Positions 23,942 to 31,561 of a stretch of DNA of 64,000 nt are shown here, piece after piece. Position 1 is the first letter of the stretch. Each line of letters starts with the position of its first letter. The stretch lies in assembly GCA_020633055.1 (NCBI GenBank), contig JACKEJ010000010.1, forward strand, positions 434,001 through 498,000, given 5' to 3'. The translations under genes were made by a program, and so were the position numbers. The notes under the pieces are model-generated. The model did no database searches, was not told the DNA's origin, and worked only from the letters and a program-made list of their open reading frames with translations. This DNA comes from Sandaracinaceae bacterium. Lineage in GTDB: Bacteria > Myxococcota_A > Polyangia > Polyangiales > Houyiibacteriaceae.

Positions 23942-24901
23942 ATGTCCGACAACGCCCACAAAGTCGTCATCATCGGCAGCGGCCCGGCCGCCCACACCGC
24001 CGCCATCTACTGCGCGCGCGCCGAGCTACAGCCTGTGCTCTTCGAGGGCTTCATGGCGGCGGGCGTCGCGGCCGGCGGTCAGCTCACGACCACCACGGAC
24101 GTGGAGAACTTCCCGGGCTTCCCCGAAGGCATCATGGGCCCCGAGCTGACCGACCGCTTCCGCGCGCAGTCGGTGCGCTTCGGCACCGTCATCCACACGG
24201 AGACGGTGGAGTCGCTCGACCTCAGTCAGCGCCCCTTCCGCTTCAAGACCGACTCGCAAGAGGGCACGGCCGAGACGATCATCATCGCGACCGGCGCGAC
24301 CGCCAAGCGCATGGACATCCCGGGCGCCGGGGACGGCGAGTTCTGGCAGCGCGGCGTGAGCGCGTGCGCGGTGTGCGACGGCGCCCTGCCGCCCTACCGC
24401 AATCAGCCGCTGGCCGTCATCGGCGGGGGCGACTCCGCCGTCGAGGAAGCCACCTTCCTCACGAAGTACGGCAGCAAGGTCTACCTGGTGGTGCGCCGCG
24501 ACGAGCTGCGGGCCAGCAAGATCATGCAGCAGCGTGCGTTCGACAACCCGAAGATCGAGATCCTCTGGAACACCGAGGTGACCGCCTGCAAGGGCGGCGA
24601 TGGGCTCGAGAGCATCACGGTCGTGAACAACAAGACGGGCGAGTCGCGCGACCTGGCCGCCACTGGGCTCTTCTTCGCCATCGGCCACACGCCCAACACC
24701 GCGTTCCTGGGCGGGCAGATCGAGACCGACGCGCAGGGTTACATCGTCACGCAGCCCGACTCCACTGCCACCAACGTCCCGGGCGTGTTCGCCGCGGGCG
24801 ACGTGCAGGACAAGAAGTGGCGTCAGGCCATTACAGCGGCTGGCACAGGCTGCATGAGCGCGCTCGAAGCGGAACACTTCCTCGCGGCGCACGGCGGCTG
24901 A
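23942..24901 (+). CDS. trxB: Thioredoxin-disulfide reductase
   Basis: It reduces thioredoxin with NADPH through FAD and a redox disulfide. The 319-residue protein has the FAD loop VVIIGSGPAAHTAAIYCARA and the active-site pair in SACAVCDGALPPY (CxxC). The NADPH loop is AVIGGGDSAVEEATFL with VVRRDELRASKIMQQR, and the FAD-closing motif is PGVFAAGDVQDKKWRQAITA. It is the low-molecular-weight bacterial type and full length. It is tightly linked to the LhgO-like gene upstream and the epoxide-hydrolase-like gene downstream. Confidence 0.96.
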   Translation: MSDNAHKVVIIGSGPAAHTAAIYCARAELQPVLFEGFMAAGVAAGGQLTTTTDVENFPGFPEGIMGPELTDRFRAQSVRFGTVIHTETVESLDLSQRPFRFKTDSQEGTAETIIIATGATAKRMDIPGAGDGEFWQRGVSACAVCDGALPPYRNQPLAVIGGGDSAVEEATFLTKYGSKVYLVVRRDELRASKIMQQRAFDNPKIEILWNTEVTACKGGDGLESITVVNNKTGESRDLAATGLFFAIGHTPNTAFLGGQIETDAQGYIVTQPDSTATNVPGVFAAGDVQDKKWRQAITAAGTGCMSALEAEHFLAAHGG

Positions 24902-24917
24902 GGATACACTCCGCGTC

Positions 24918-25361
24918 ATGCCGTCCCTCGCCGTCGACGTCTCTGCCGCGCCCAGCGAGGTCCTCCTCGTCGAGCGCTTCCTCGCCGCCCTCGAGAGCCT
25001 CGACAGCGAGGCCATCCTCGACCTCGTCGCGGACGACGTCGTGTACCAGAACGTGCCGTTGCCGCCCGCGCGCGGACGCAAGCAGTTCGAGCAGCAACTC
25101 GGGCTGATGGCCCGCCACATGACAGAGTTCGTCGTCGACTCGGCGCGCTACGAGACGCGGGGCGCGACCGTGCAGTGCAACCGCTACGACACGCTGGCAG
25201 GCCCGGGGTGGCGCATGCGCCTGTGGGTCGAGGGCGAGTTCGTGGTGCGCAATGGCCTCATCGTGCGCTGGGTGGACCGCTTCAGCTGGCCCAAGCTGCT
25301 GCTCGCCACGGCCAAGACCACGCCGCGCCTGCTCATGCACCTGACCAAGCGCGGTCGCTGA
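24918..25361 (+). CDS. Limonene-1,2-epoxide hydrolase / SnoaL-fold protein
   Basis: The 147-residue protein has the NTF2-like cone fold pattern: helices AAPSEVLLVERFLAALESLD, then the strand segment LVADDVVYQNVPLPPARGRK, and later YETRGATVQCNRYDTLAG and WRMRLWVEGEFVVRNGLIVR. This order and the Y-R-D-type residues (NRYDT and WVDRFSW) fit the limonene epoxide hydrolase group of the SnoaL superfamily. Many members have other or no known substrates. The gene follows trxB by 16 bases and is probably the last gene of that operon. Confidence 0.75.
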   Translation: MPSLAVDVSAAPSEVLLVERFLAALESLDSEAILDLVADDVVYQNVPLPPARGRKQFEQQLGLMARHMTEFVVDSARYETRGATVQCNRYDTLAGPGWRMRLWVEGEFVVRNGLIVRWVDRFSWPKLLLATAKTTPRLLMHLTKRGR

Positions 25362-25409
25362 GCGCGCCACCGCGGAGGGGTGCGGCCCGTGGGTGGCACC
25401 TCTCCGGGC

Positions 25410-25430
25410 CACGGGGCGCTACGCCCCCCG
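25410..25430. terminator. GC-rich hairpin between convergent genes
   Basis: GGGGCG-CTA-CGCCCC (25413-25427) forms a tight stem in the 77-base gap between the SnoaL-like gene and the convergent nadB. It has no T run on either side. It may act as a two-way terminator. Confidence 0.4.
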
Positions 25431-25438
25431 GGGGACGG

Positions 25439-27058
25439 TCAGCGCTTGCGGATGTGCGGCGCCTCGTCGCGGCTGATGTACGTGTCGCCGCCGAAGCGAT
25501 CGTCATCCATGTCCGGATGGTCCACCGTGTAGTGCAGCCCCCGGCTCTCGCTGCGCGCCGCTGCGCTCTTGATGATGAGCTCCGCCACGTCGGCGATGTT
25601 GCGCAGCTCGAGCAGGTCACGGTTGACCAGGTGGTTCCAGTAGTACTCGCGGATCTCCTCCTGCAGCACCGCGATGCGCCGCGCCGCGCGCTTCAGGCGC
25701 CTGTCCGAGCGCACGATGCCCACGTAGTTCCACATGAAGCGGCGCAGCTCGTCCCAGTTCTGCGTGACGATGACCGCCTCGTGGCTCGGGGCCGCCGCGC
25801 CCGGGTCCCACTCGGGGATGTTGGGCATACCTGAAAGGTCCGCCGAGGCGACGATGCTCCCCGCCGCGCGCCGCCCGTAGACCAAGCCCTCCAGCAAGCT
25901 GTTGCTGGCCAACCGGTTGGCGCCGTGCAGCCCGGAGCAGGTGACCTCGCCGACGGCCCAGAGCCCCGGCAAGCTCGTCTTCCCGTCGAGGTCGATCACG
26001 ACGCCACCGCACATGTAGTGCGCCGCCGGGACGACCGGGATGGGGTCCTTCCGCATGTCCACGCCGTACTCCATGCAGCGCTCGTGGATGTTCGGGAAGC
26101 GCGAGGCCAGGTAGTCGGCGTCCTCGCCCGTCATGTCGAGGAACACGCAGTCCTGACCCGTGCGCTTCATCTCGAAGTCGATGGCACGCGCCACGACGTC
26201 ACGCGGGGCGAGGTCCTTCATGGCGTGGTGCCGCTCCATGAACGCGGTGCCGTCCGCGAGCCGGAGGATGCCCCCCTCCCCGCGCAGCGCCTCGCTGATG
26301 AGGAAGCTCTTGGCCTTGGGATGGAACAAGCACGTCGGATGGAACTGGAAGAACTCCATGTTCGCCAGCAGCGCGCCCGCCCGGTAGGCCATGGCCACGC
26401 CGTCACCGCTCGCGACGTCCGGGTTCGATGTGTAGAGGTAGACCTTGCCCGCGCCGCCCGTGGCCAGCACCGTGGCCCGCGCGACGAACGTGAGCACCTC
26501 ACCGCTGTCCTCGTCGAGCACGTACGCGCCGGCCACGCGACGCTCGCCTCCGAACTTGCTCAGCTCGAGCAGGTCGATGGCCATGTGGTGCTCCAGCAGC
26601 TTGATGCGGGGCTGCGCAAGGACGGCCGCCACCAACGCGCGCTGCACCTCGCGGCCCGTGATGTCCCCCGCATGGATCACGCGGCGCGCGCTGTGCCCAC
26701 CCTCGCGTGTGAGGTCGAAGTCCTCCGTCTCGTTCCCGTCGGCGTCCAACGTACGGCTGAACTTGGCGCCGATCTCCATCAGCTCGCGGATGCGTGCGGG
26801 GCCGTCGGCGATGACCATCTCGACCACGTCGCGGTGCGACAGACCGCCCCCCGTCGTGAGCGTGTCCGCCACGTGTGCGTCGAACGAGTCGGTCGGGTCC
26901 AGCACCGCCGCGATGCCCCCTTGCGCGTAGTTGGTCGCGGAGTCCTCGCGGCTGCGCTTGGTGACGCACGTGACCGTGCCGTGCTCGCTGAGCTCGAGCG
27001 CGAGGGTGAGCCCGGCCACGCCCGAGCCGATGATCAAGAAGTCGGTGTCGACACGCAT
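25439..27058 (-). CDS. nadB: L-aspartate oxidase
   Basis: NadB oxidises L-aspartate to iminoaspartate, the first step of de novo NAD synthesis, with FAD. The start at ATG 27058 gives MRVDTDFLIIGSGVAGLTLA; an upstream in-frame codon would add a poor leader. Clear family segments are SREDSATNYAQGGIAAVLDP, GGHSARRVIHAGDITGREVQ, HPTCLFHPKAKSFLISEALR, and HYMCGGVVIDLDGKTSLPGL with EVTCSGLHGANRLASNSLLE. The 539-residue length is normal. nadA and nadC are not in the window. It is downstream of hpt and the TPR gene on the same strand. Confidence 0.96.
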   Translation of the reverse strand: MRVDTDFLIIGSGVAGLTLALELSEHGTVTCVTKRSREDSATNYAQGGIAAVLDPTDSFDAHVADTLTTGGGLSHRDVVEMVIADGPARIRELMEIGAKFSRTLDADGNETEDFDLTREGGHSARRVIHAGDITGREVQRALVAAVLAQPRIKLLEHHMAIDLLELSKFGGERRVAGAYVLDEDSGEVLTFVARATVLATGGAGKVYLYTSNPDVASGDGVAMAYRAGALLANMEFFQFHPTCLFHPKAKSFLISEALRGEGGILRLADGTAFMERHHAMKDLAPRDVVARAIDFEMKRTGQDCVFLDMTGEDADYLASRFPNIHERCMEYGVDMRKDPIPVVPAAHYMCGGVVIDLDGKTSLPGLWAVGEVTCSGLHGANRLASNSLLEGLVYGRRAAGSIVASADLSGMPNIPEWDPGAAAPSHEAVIVTQNWDELRRFMWNYVGIVRSDRRLKRAARRIAVLQEEIREYYWNHLVNRDLLELRNIADVAELIIKSAAARSESRGLHYTVDHPDMDDDRFGGDTYISRDEAPHIRKR

Positions 27059-27132
27059 GAGGGGGCGAGCATACCAGCACCCGGGAGCCGCGCAGCCCGG
27101 CGCCTGCACGCAAAGCCTCGACGCCCGGCGCG

Positions 27133-27444
27133 TCAGTGAAGGGTCGCCAGCAGCCCGCGCAGCTCGCCGAGCGCGTGTCCGTCACCCGTGCGCTGGGCCG
27201 CAGCGACGCCCGCCTCGAGCGCGGCGCGCGCCTCGTCCACCCGTCCGAGCTGCTCGGCCACCTGCCCCGCCATGAGATACGACGGAACGTAGTCCGGAAA
27301 GCGCGCCATCACCGCTTGGTACGCGCCGAGCGCGTCGTCCAGGCGCTCCAGGCTCCGCAGCTCCATCGCGCGCGCGTAGTGCACGAACGGGTCCTGGCTG
27401 CCCTTCGCGATCATCGCGTCCAACATGTCGAGGCGCTTGCTCAT
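27133..27444 (-). CDS. Small TPR protein, 103 aa
   Basis: The protein (MSKRLDMLDAMIAKGSQDPF...) contains two to three TPR helix pairs: FVHYARAMELRSLERLDDAL, AYQAVMARFPDYVPSYLMAG and QLGRVDEARAALEAGV. There is no signal peptide. Its start overlaps the hpt stop by 4 bases (27441-27444), and nadB follows after 74 bases. It is probably a protein-protein contact module; the partner is unknown. Confidence 0.8.
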   Translation of the reverse strand: MSKRLDMLDAMIAKGSQDPFVHYARAMELRSLERLDDALGAYQAVMARFPDYVPSYLMAGQVAEQLGRVDEARAALEAGVAAAQRTGDGHALGELRGLLATLH

Positions 27445-27977
27445 CCCTCCTCCAGCACACCCAGGTAAGGCAGGTTGCGCAGCTTCTGCGCATGGTCGAG
27501 CCCATATCCAACCACGAAGACGTCGTCGATGGTGAAGCCCAGGTAGTCGATGTGCACGGGCGTACGCGCCCGCGCAGGTTTGTGCAGGAGCGACGCCAGC
27601 TCGAGCGTGGCGGGACCTCGCGTGCGCAGGTTCTCGAACAGGTAGGCCATCGTCAGCCCCGTGTCCACGATGTCCTCCACGAGGATGACGTGCTTGCCCT
27701 CGATCGAACGCGTTAGATCGCTCGTGATCTGCACGACGCCGCTGGTCTCCGTCGCGTCGCCATAGCTGCGCACGGCCATGAACTCGACCTCGACCTCGAG
27801 GTCGTCGTCGAGGGCGCGGGCCAAGTCCGCGGCGAAGACGAAGCTGCCCTTGAGCACGGCCACGAGCACCACCGGGTGTCCGCGATGGCGCGTGGAGATG
27901 TCGCGCCCGAGCTCACGGACCCGCGCCGCGATGGTGTCTTCTGTGATCAGGACGCGCGGCGCTGGCGTGGGCGACAT
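27441..27977 (-). CDS. hpt: Hypoxanthine(-guanine) phosphoribosyltransferase
   Basis: It salvages hypoxanthine and guanine to IMP and GMP using PRPP. From ATG 27977 the product is 178 residues, the normal bacterial size. It shows LVAVLKGSFVFAADLARAL and VEFMAVRSYGDATETSGVVQ. The PRPP-binding motif is VILVEDIVDTGLTM, and the C-terminal segment DYLGFTIDDVFVVGYGLD contacts the purine. The frame is open much further upstream but that part has no family sense. It overlaps the TPR gene by 4 bases. Confidence 0.95.
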   Translation of the reverse strand: MSPTPAPRVLITEDTIAARVRELGRDISTRHRGHPVVLVAVLKGSFVFAADLARALDDDLEVEVEFMAVRSYGDATETSGVVQITSDLTRSIEGKHVILVEDIVDTGLTMAYLFENLRTRGPATLELASLLHKPARARTPVHIDYLGFTIDDVFVVGYGLDHAQKLRNLPYLGVLEEG

Positions 27978-28024
27978 GCAAGGGAGACTCGACGCCACCG
28001 GCGCACCTGTCAAGACGCGCGGGC

Positions 28025-28870
28025 TCAGCGCGTGAGCGGAAGCGATGTGCGCGCTTCGTCGATCCCCGACGTGAACAGCTCGGGCAGGAGAGGCACGAGG
28101 ACACCCAGCGTGAGCAGCAGCCCCAGCACGCCCACGGACGCGCGCAGCGGCATGCTGGCGAAGTGCAGTGGGAGCTGCGGCGCGGTCCGCCCTAGCAACC
28201 CCATCCCGAGCTCCGTCAGGACGAGCGCGAGCGCGGCCGGAGCGCCGATGGACACGGTCAGCGCGAGCGCGGCGGCCACCCACCGCATGCTGCGCTCCGC
28301 CAGCGCCGGCCACGCGTCGCCGGCGAGCGGCGTGCCCACCGGCACCAACTCGAAGCCCGCCGCGAACGCCTCGAGCGCGACGCGGTGCCCGCCGAACGCG
28401 AAGAACAGCGCTACCGCAAACAGACTCAGCCACGTCCCCAAGGGCGTCAGGTGTCCACCAAAGATGGGACCCGAACCGCCCCCCTGCTGAGCGCCGCGGA
28501 GCGTGTCCAACCACTGCCCAGCCCCCTCGAGCGCGACGACCGGGAGGGCGATGGCCAGCGCGAACAGCGCGCCACGCAAGACCTCCACAGCGAGCGAGAC
28601 CACGAGCGAGAGCGCATCGGGGGTCAGGGCGTCGCCGGGGAGTGACGCATTGGCGTGCGCGGCGGCGAGCGGCGAGAGCGCAAGCGTCGACACCAGCGCC
28701 ACCCCAGCGCGTCCGAGGGGCGGGGCTGGTCGCAGGAGGAACAGGGGACCGAGGATGGTCAGCGGAGTCAAGCGGGCCAACACCAACAGGCCGACGTGCA
28801 GCGGCGGGACGCTCACCCCGGGATCCAGCGCGCGGAGGCAGGCCTCGAGCAGCGCCGCGGTGGGGTTCAT
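28025..28870 (-). CDS. sctT: Type III secretion export-gate protein SctT (FliR family)
   Basis: SctT/FliR forms the export gate with SctR and SctS in the inner membrane. The 281-residue protein is strongly hydrophobic with about six segments. FliR/SctT-like segments include LVVSLAVEVLRGALFALAIA, GAGQWLDTLRGAQQGGGSGP, and LALVLTELGMGLLGRTAPQL with PLRASVGVLGLLLTLGVLVP. Its ATG overlaps the sctS stop by 4 bases. Neither sctR, sctU, sctV nor flagellar genes are in this window, so the pair stands alone here. I cannot tell from sequence alone whether it belongs to a flagellar or a non-flagellar apparatus. Confidence 0.85.
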   Translation of the reverse strand: MNPTAALLEACLRALDPGVSVPPLHVGLLVLARLTPLTILGPLFLLRPAPPLGRAGVALVSTLALSPLAAAHANASLPGDALTPDALSLVVSLAVEVLRGALFALAIALPVVALEGAGQWLDTLRGAQQGGGSGPIFGGHLTPLGTWLSLFAVALFFAFGGHRVALEAFAAGFELVPVGTPLAGDAWPALAERSMRWVAAALALTVSIGAPAALALVLTELGMGLLGRTAPQLPLHFASMPLRASVGVLGLLLTLGVLVPLLPELFTSGIDEARTSLPLTR

Positions 28871-29136
28871 CGTTGCAGCTCTGGGAGCGCCTCGAAGAGC
28901 CCCGCGCTGAAGCGCGTCAACTCCCCACCGAGCGCGCCACCGACCAAGGCCAGCACCAGCCCCACCGTCACCAACTTGGGGACGAAGCTGAGCGTCTGCT
29001 CCTGCACCTGCGTCACGGCTTGGAGCACCCCCAGAGACAGACCCACGACCAGGCTCACGAGCAGGGCTGGTCCGGAGAGCAGGAGCGCCAAGTAGAGCGC
29101 CTCGGTCGTGAGGCGTGAGAGCTCAGCGGGTTCCAC
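28867..29136 (-). CDS. sctS: Type III secretion export-gate protein SctS (FliQ family)
   Basis: A GTG start at 29136 is preceded by GGGAG at a 6-base spacing. It gives 89 residues, the standard FliQ/SctS length; the ATG at 29196 would add an unlikely Cys-rich leader. The two membrane helices are in ALLLSGPALLVSLVVGLSLG and KLVTVGLVLALVGGALGGEL. The connecting loop AVTQVQEQTLSFVPKL is a near-perfect FliQ signature. sctT follows with a 4-base overlap. This is the strongest evidence that the pair is a genuine export-gate remnant or module. Confidence 0.9.
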   Translation of the reverse strand: MEPAELSRLTTEALYLALLLSGPALLVSLVVGLSLGVLQAVTQVQEQTLSFVPKLVTVGLVLALVGGALGGELTRFSAGLFEALPELQR

Positions 29137-29326
29137 CAGGTACTCCCATGTGGTTCGACACGCACATGCGGCGCAGTGGAGCAGCAGAACGGCCATAGAG
29201 CAACCCGGGGCACGCCGCGTCGAGACGGGCCCGGACGAGCCGGCCGTCGTACGCGAGCGGAGTCCACCCCAGCTCGGATCGGTCCGCGCGCGCGTCGCGC
29301 TGAGGCGCCCACAGGGCGTCCGTCAA
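29123..29326 (-). CDS. Possible small protein upstream of sctS, 67 aa
   Basis: A frame with a TTG start overlaps the stop of the preceding membrane-protein gene (TTGA) and runs 14 bases into sctS. It reads TDALWAPQRDARADRSELGW and so on, is basic, and matches no family I know. The stop-start overlap hints at coupled translation. Without it this would just be the 186-base gap between the 105-aa gene and sctS, in which I see nothing else. Confidence 0.25.
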   Translation of the reverse strand: MTDALWAPQRDARADRSELGWTPLAYDGRLVRARLDAACPGLLYGRSAAPLRRMCVSNHMGVPGGTR

Positions 29327-29640
29327 TGCGTGAGCAACAGCTTGACGAGGCCGAACGTGACGACGGCCACCAGGACCGCCAAGGCCAGCTGCACGGGCAG
29401 GCCCATGGCGGCGAGGCCCTTCTTCTTCTTGCGGACCTTGCGTGGTGCGCTCGGCGCAGCCGCGATGTTCACTTGGACGGACGGCTCGTCACGACGGACC
29501 GGCGCCGTCGCGGGTCGGGCAGCGGCCTGCGCCTCCAGCTCGGCCGTTGCGGCGTCGAGCGCCGAGGCGTCCCACATCTCGGTCAGCTCGTCCGCTTGAG
29601 ACCCCGGGTCGGACTTGGTGTCGTCGGTCGCGTTGCTCAC
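29323..29640 (-). CDS. Tail-anchored small membrane protein, 105 aa
   Basis: The frame starts with GTG at 29640. It has an acidic N-terminus (TDDTKSDPGSQADELTEMWD) and an Ala-rich helix. A strongly basic patch (RKVRKKKKG) is followed by a C-terminal hydrophobic helix (LAVLVAVVTFGLVKLLL) five residues from the end. The layout suggests a protein anchored by its C-terminus in the inner membrane. No family is recognised. It lies upstream of sctS-sctT on the same strand and could belong with them. Confidence 0.6.
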   Translation of the reverse strand: MSNATDDTKSDPGSQADELTEMWDASALDAATAELEAQAAARPATAPVRRDEPSVQVNIAAAPSAPRKVRKKKKGLAAMGLPVQLALAVLVAVVTFGLVKLLLTH

Positions 29641-29817
29641 GGCTCCCTGCGATGGTCGCAGAAACCGGACGCGAAAGCCAAGGTCCTTGCGTAGTTTTCC
29701 ACATGGCTCGGACCCCGTCTGGCGCGCCGGCCGAGCGGCAGACGCGACACGCGCGCCCTGGCCGAGTGGGCCGACGGGCCGGTCGCGGGCGGGCGGTGCC
29801 TGCGAACTGCGCCGCCT

Positions 29818-31524
29818 TCACCCCCCAGCGCTGAACACGACAGGGAAGCGCGTGGAGCCGCCGTCCGACGACGCCGGGAAGCGCCAGCGACGCACGCTCT
29901 GTTCGATGCACGACCCCAAGCCGCCGAAGTCATTGCCCGTAGCGTTCACCGCGGTGACGGTGCCGCTGCGGCCCACGGTGACATTGACGTCCATGCGCGC
30001 CCGGGGCGGGTTGGCCTGACCGCGTGCTGCGCGCTCGTAGCAGGTCTGCAGCGCGCGCCGGTTGTTGTTGACCACGCGCTGCACGGCCGAGGCCTCGAGC
30101 GGCGGCGCAGCGGCGGCGGACATGGTGGTTCCGATGGACGAGGGGTTGGCGGACGAGCCCACGGACTCGAACTGCGCGAACGCGGCGTCGTCCGCCATGG
30201 CCGTCGCTGCCATGGTGGGGGCGGTGGGTGTCGGCGCACGACTGGTGCTGGAGCCGCTCCGGCTGTGGCCGGTCGACGTCTCGGCCTCTGGCTCCGACTC
30301 CGGCGCGCCGGCGTCGACCGTATCGGTCTCTTCGGGCACCTCCAAGGGTGGAACGACAGGATCGGGGGTGGGGTCCGGCGAGGGCGTGTCTGCCACGGCG
30401 ACGGTCGCGGGTTCCTGGGCGCCGAACCACTCCGATCCCTTCATGCCCAGCACGACCCCGAAGAAGATGCCGCCCGCGAGCATGCCCCACACCCACACGG
30501 GCGTCTTCTGAGAAGACTCGCGCTCCCGGTATGCGGGTTCGTTGGCCGCCGTGGACGCGGCCACGGCGATGGGCGCAGCGACGGCGGGTGCCGTCTGGGA
30601 CGCGGTGGGAGCGACAGGCGCCGGTGGAATGGAGGACGGGCTGGCGAAGTCCAGCGCAAAGTCGTCCTGGCCTGGCGCGTCCGGGAGCATGTTCCCAGGG
30701 GGCGCGACGGGCGCCGCGGCACGACCTCCGACCGGGACCAAGTTGGCGCTCGAGCGATCGGACGTGGGGAGGGTGAACGCGCCCGAGCCAGGTCGTCCCC
30801 GCGGACCCGTGGGACGCGGCGTGGCTCCCGAACCTCCAGTGCGGGTCGCAGGCGGGACGGATGGTCGTCGACGCTGGTCCAACAAGGACGCGAGCTGCGG
30901 AATCTCACGGATGGGCCGCCAGTCGTCGAACCCCTCACGCCACGCGAGGGAGTCCCCCGTGACCGCACCCGTACCGATCTTGCGCGCGATCTCGTCCCGC
31001 TGGATCGGCCCGACCGGGACGTCGTTGACGGCGACGTGCCACTCCTCGGTGGCCTGAGGCATCGGGGCCGCAGCGGACGTCCGCAGCGACCCGGCGTCTT
31101 CGTTGCCGACCTTCTTGCGGAAGTCCGCCCCGAGCGCCGACGGCCGCGCCGCGCTCGCGGCGCCAGCGCTCTTGGCGGACGCCCCTGGCGCCTTGGCGGG
31201 CACCCCAGCAGCCTTGGCCGGGACGCCAGCCGCCTTCGTGGGAACCGAAGACGCCTTGGCCGGGACGGACGACGTCTTGGCCGCGGCCATCGGGACCGGC
31301 GCCACCTTCGACACGACGGCCGGAGCCTTCTTGGGGACAGCCGCCTGTGGTGCCGCCGCTTCAGTCGGGGCAGCCGCTGGCGGGGCGACACTGGGAGTCA
31401 CGCCCGCGCCTCGGATCAGGATGTCGTTGCCGCACTTGCGGCATGTCATGCGCAGCGTGCGCCCTGCGACCTTCTCGTCGGGGATCTGGTACTTGGCTTT
31501 GCAGTTGTCGCAGAGAAATTTCAT
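29818..31524 (-). CDS. Zinc-ribbon/GYF/AgmX-type protein (gliding-motility-like)
   Basis: The 568-residue protein has four parts. Residues 1-38 form an MJ0042-type zinc ribbon (CDNCKAKYQIPDEK then CRKCG). An Ala/Pro/Lys linker follows with repeated KAAGVPAKA-like units. A GYF-2 domain is at about 165-215 (EWHVAVNDVPVGPIQRDEIA then SLAWREGFDDWRPIREIPQL). A membrane helix is near 345-362 (VWGMLAGGIFFGVVLGM), and an AgmX/PglI C-terminal domain covers the last 90 residues (RRALQTCYERAARGQANPPR and CIEQSVRRWRFP). This mix is typical of Myxococcota envelope proteins linked to gliding or periplasmic complexes. It follows the MshEN-receiver gene after 37 bases. Confidence 0.85.
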   Translation of the reverse strand: MKFLCDNCKAKYQIPDEKVAGRTLRMTCRKCGNDILIRGAGVTPSVAPPAAAPTEAAAPQAAVPKKAPAVVSKVAPVPMAAAKTSSVPAKASSVPTKAAGVPAKAAGVPAKAPGASAKSAGAASAARPSALGADFRKKVGNEDAGSLRTSAAAPMPQATEEWHVAVNDVPVGPIQRDEIARKIGTGAVTGDSLAWREGFDDWRPIREIPQLASLLDQRRRPSVPPATRTGGSGATPRPTGPRGRPGSGAFTLPTSDRSSANLVPVGGRAAAPVAPPGNMLPDAPGQDDFALDFASPSSIPPAPVAPTASQTAPAVAAPIAVAASTAANEPAYRERESSQKTPVWVWGMLAGGIFFGVVLGMKGSEWFGAQEPATVAVADTPSPDPTPDPVVPPLEVPEETDTVDAGAPESEPEAETSTGHSRSGSSTSRAPTPTAPTMAATAMADDAAFAQFESVGSSANPSSIGTTMSAAAAPPLEASAVQRVVNNNRRALQTCYERAARGQANPPRARMDVNVTVGRSGTVTAVNATGNDFGGLGSCIEQSVRRWRFPASSDGGSTRFPVVFSAGG

Positions 31525-31561
31525 CGGGTCCGGGTGCCTGGGGGGACGTGTCGCGGGGCGC

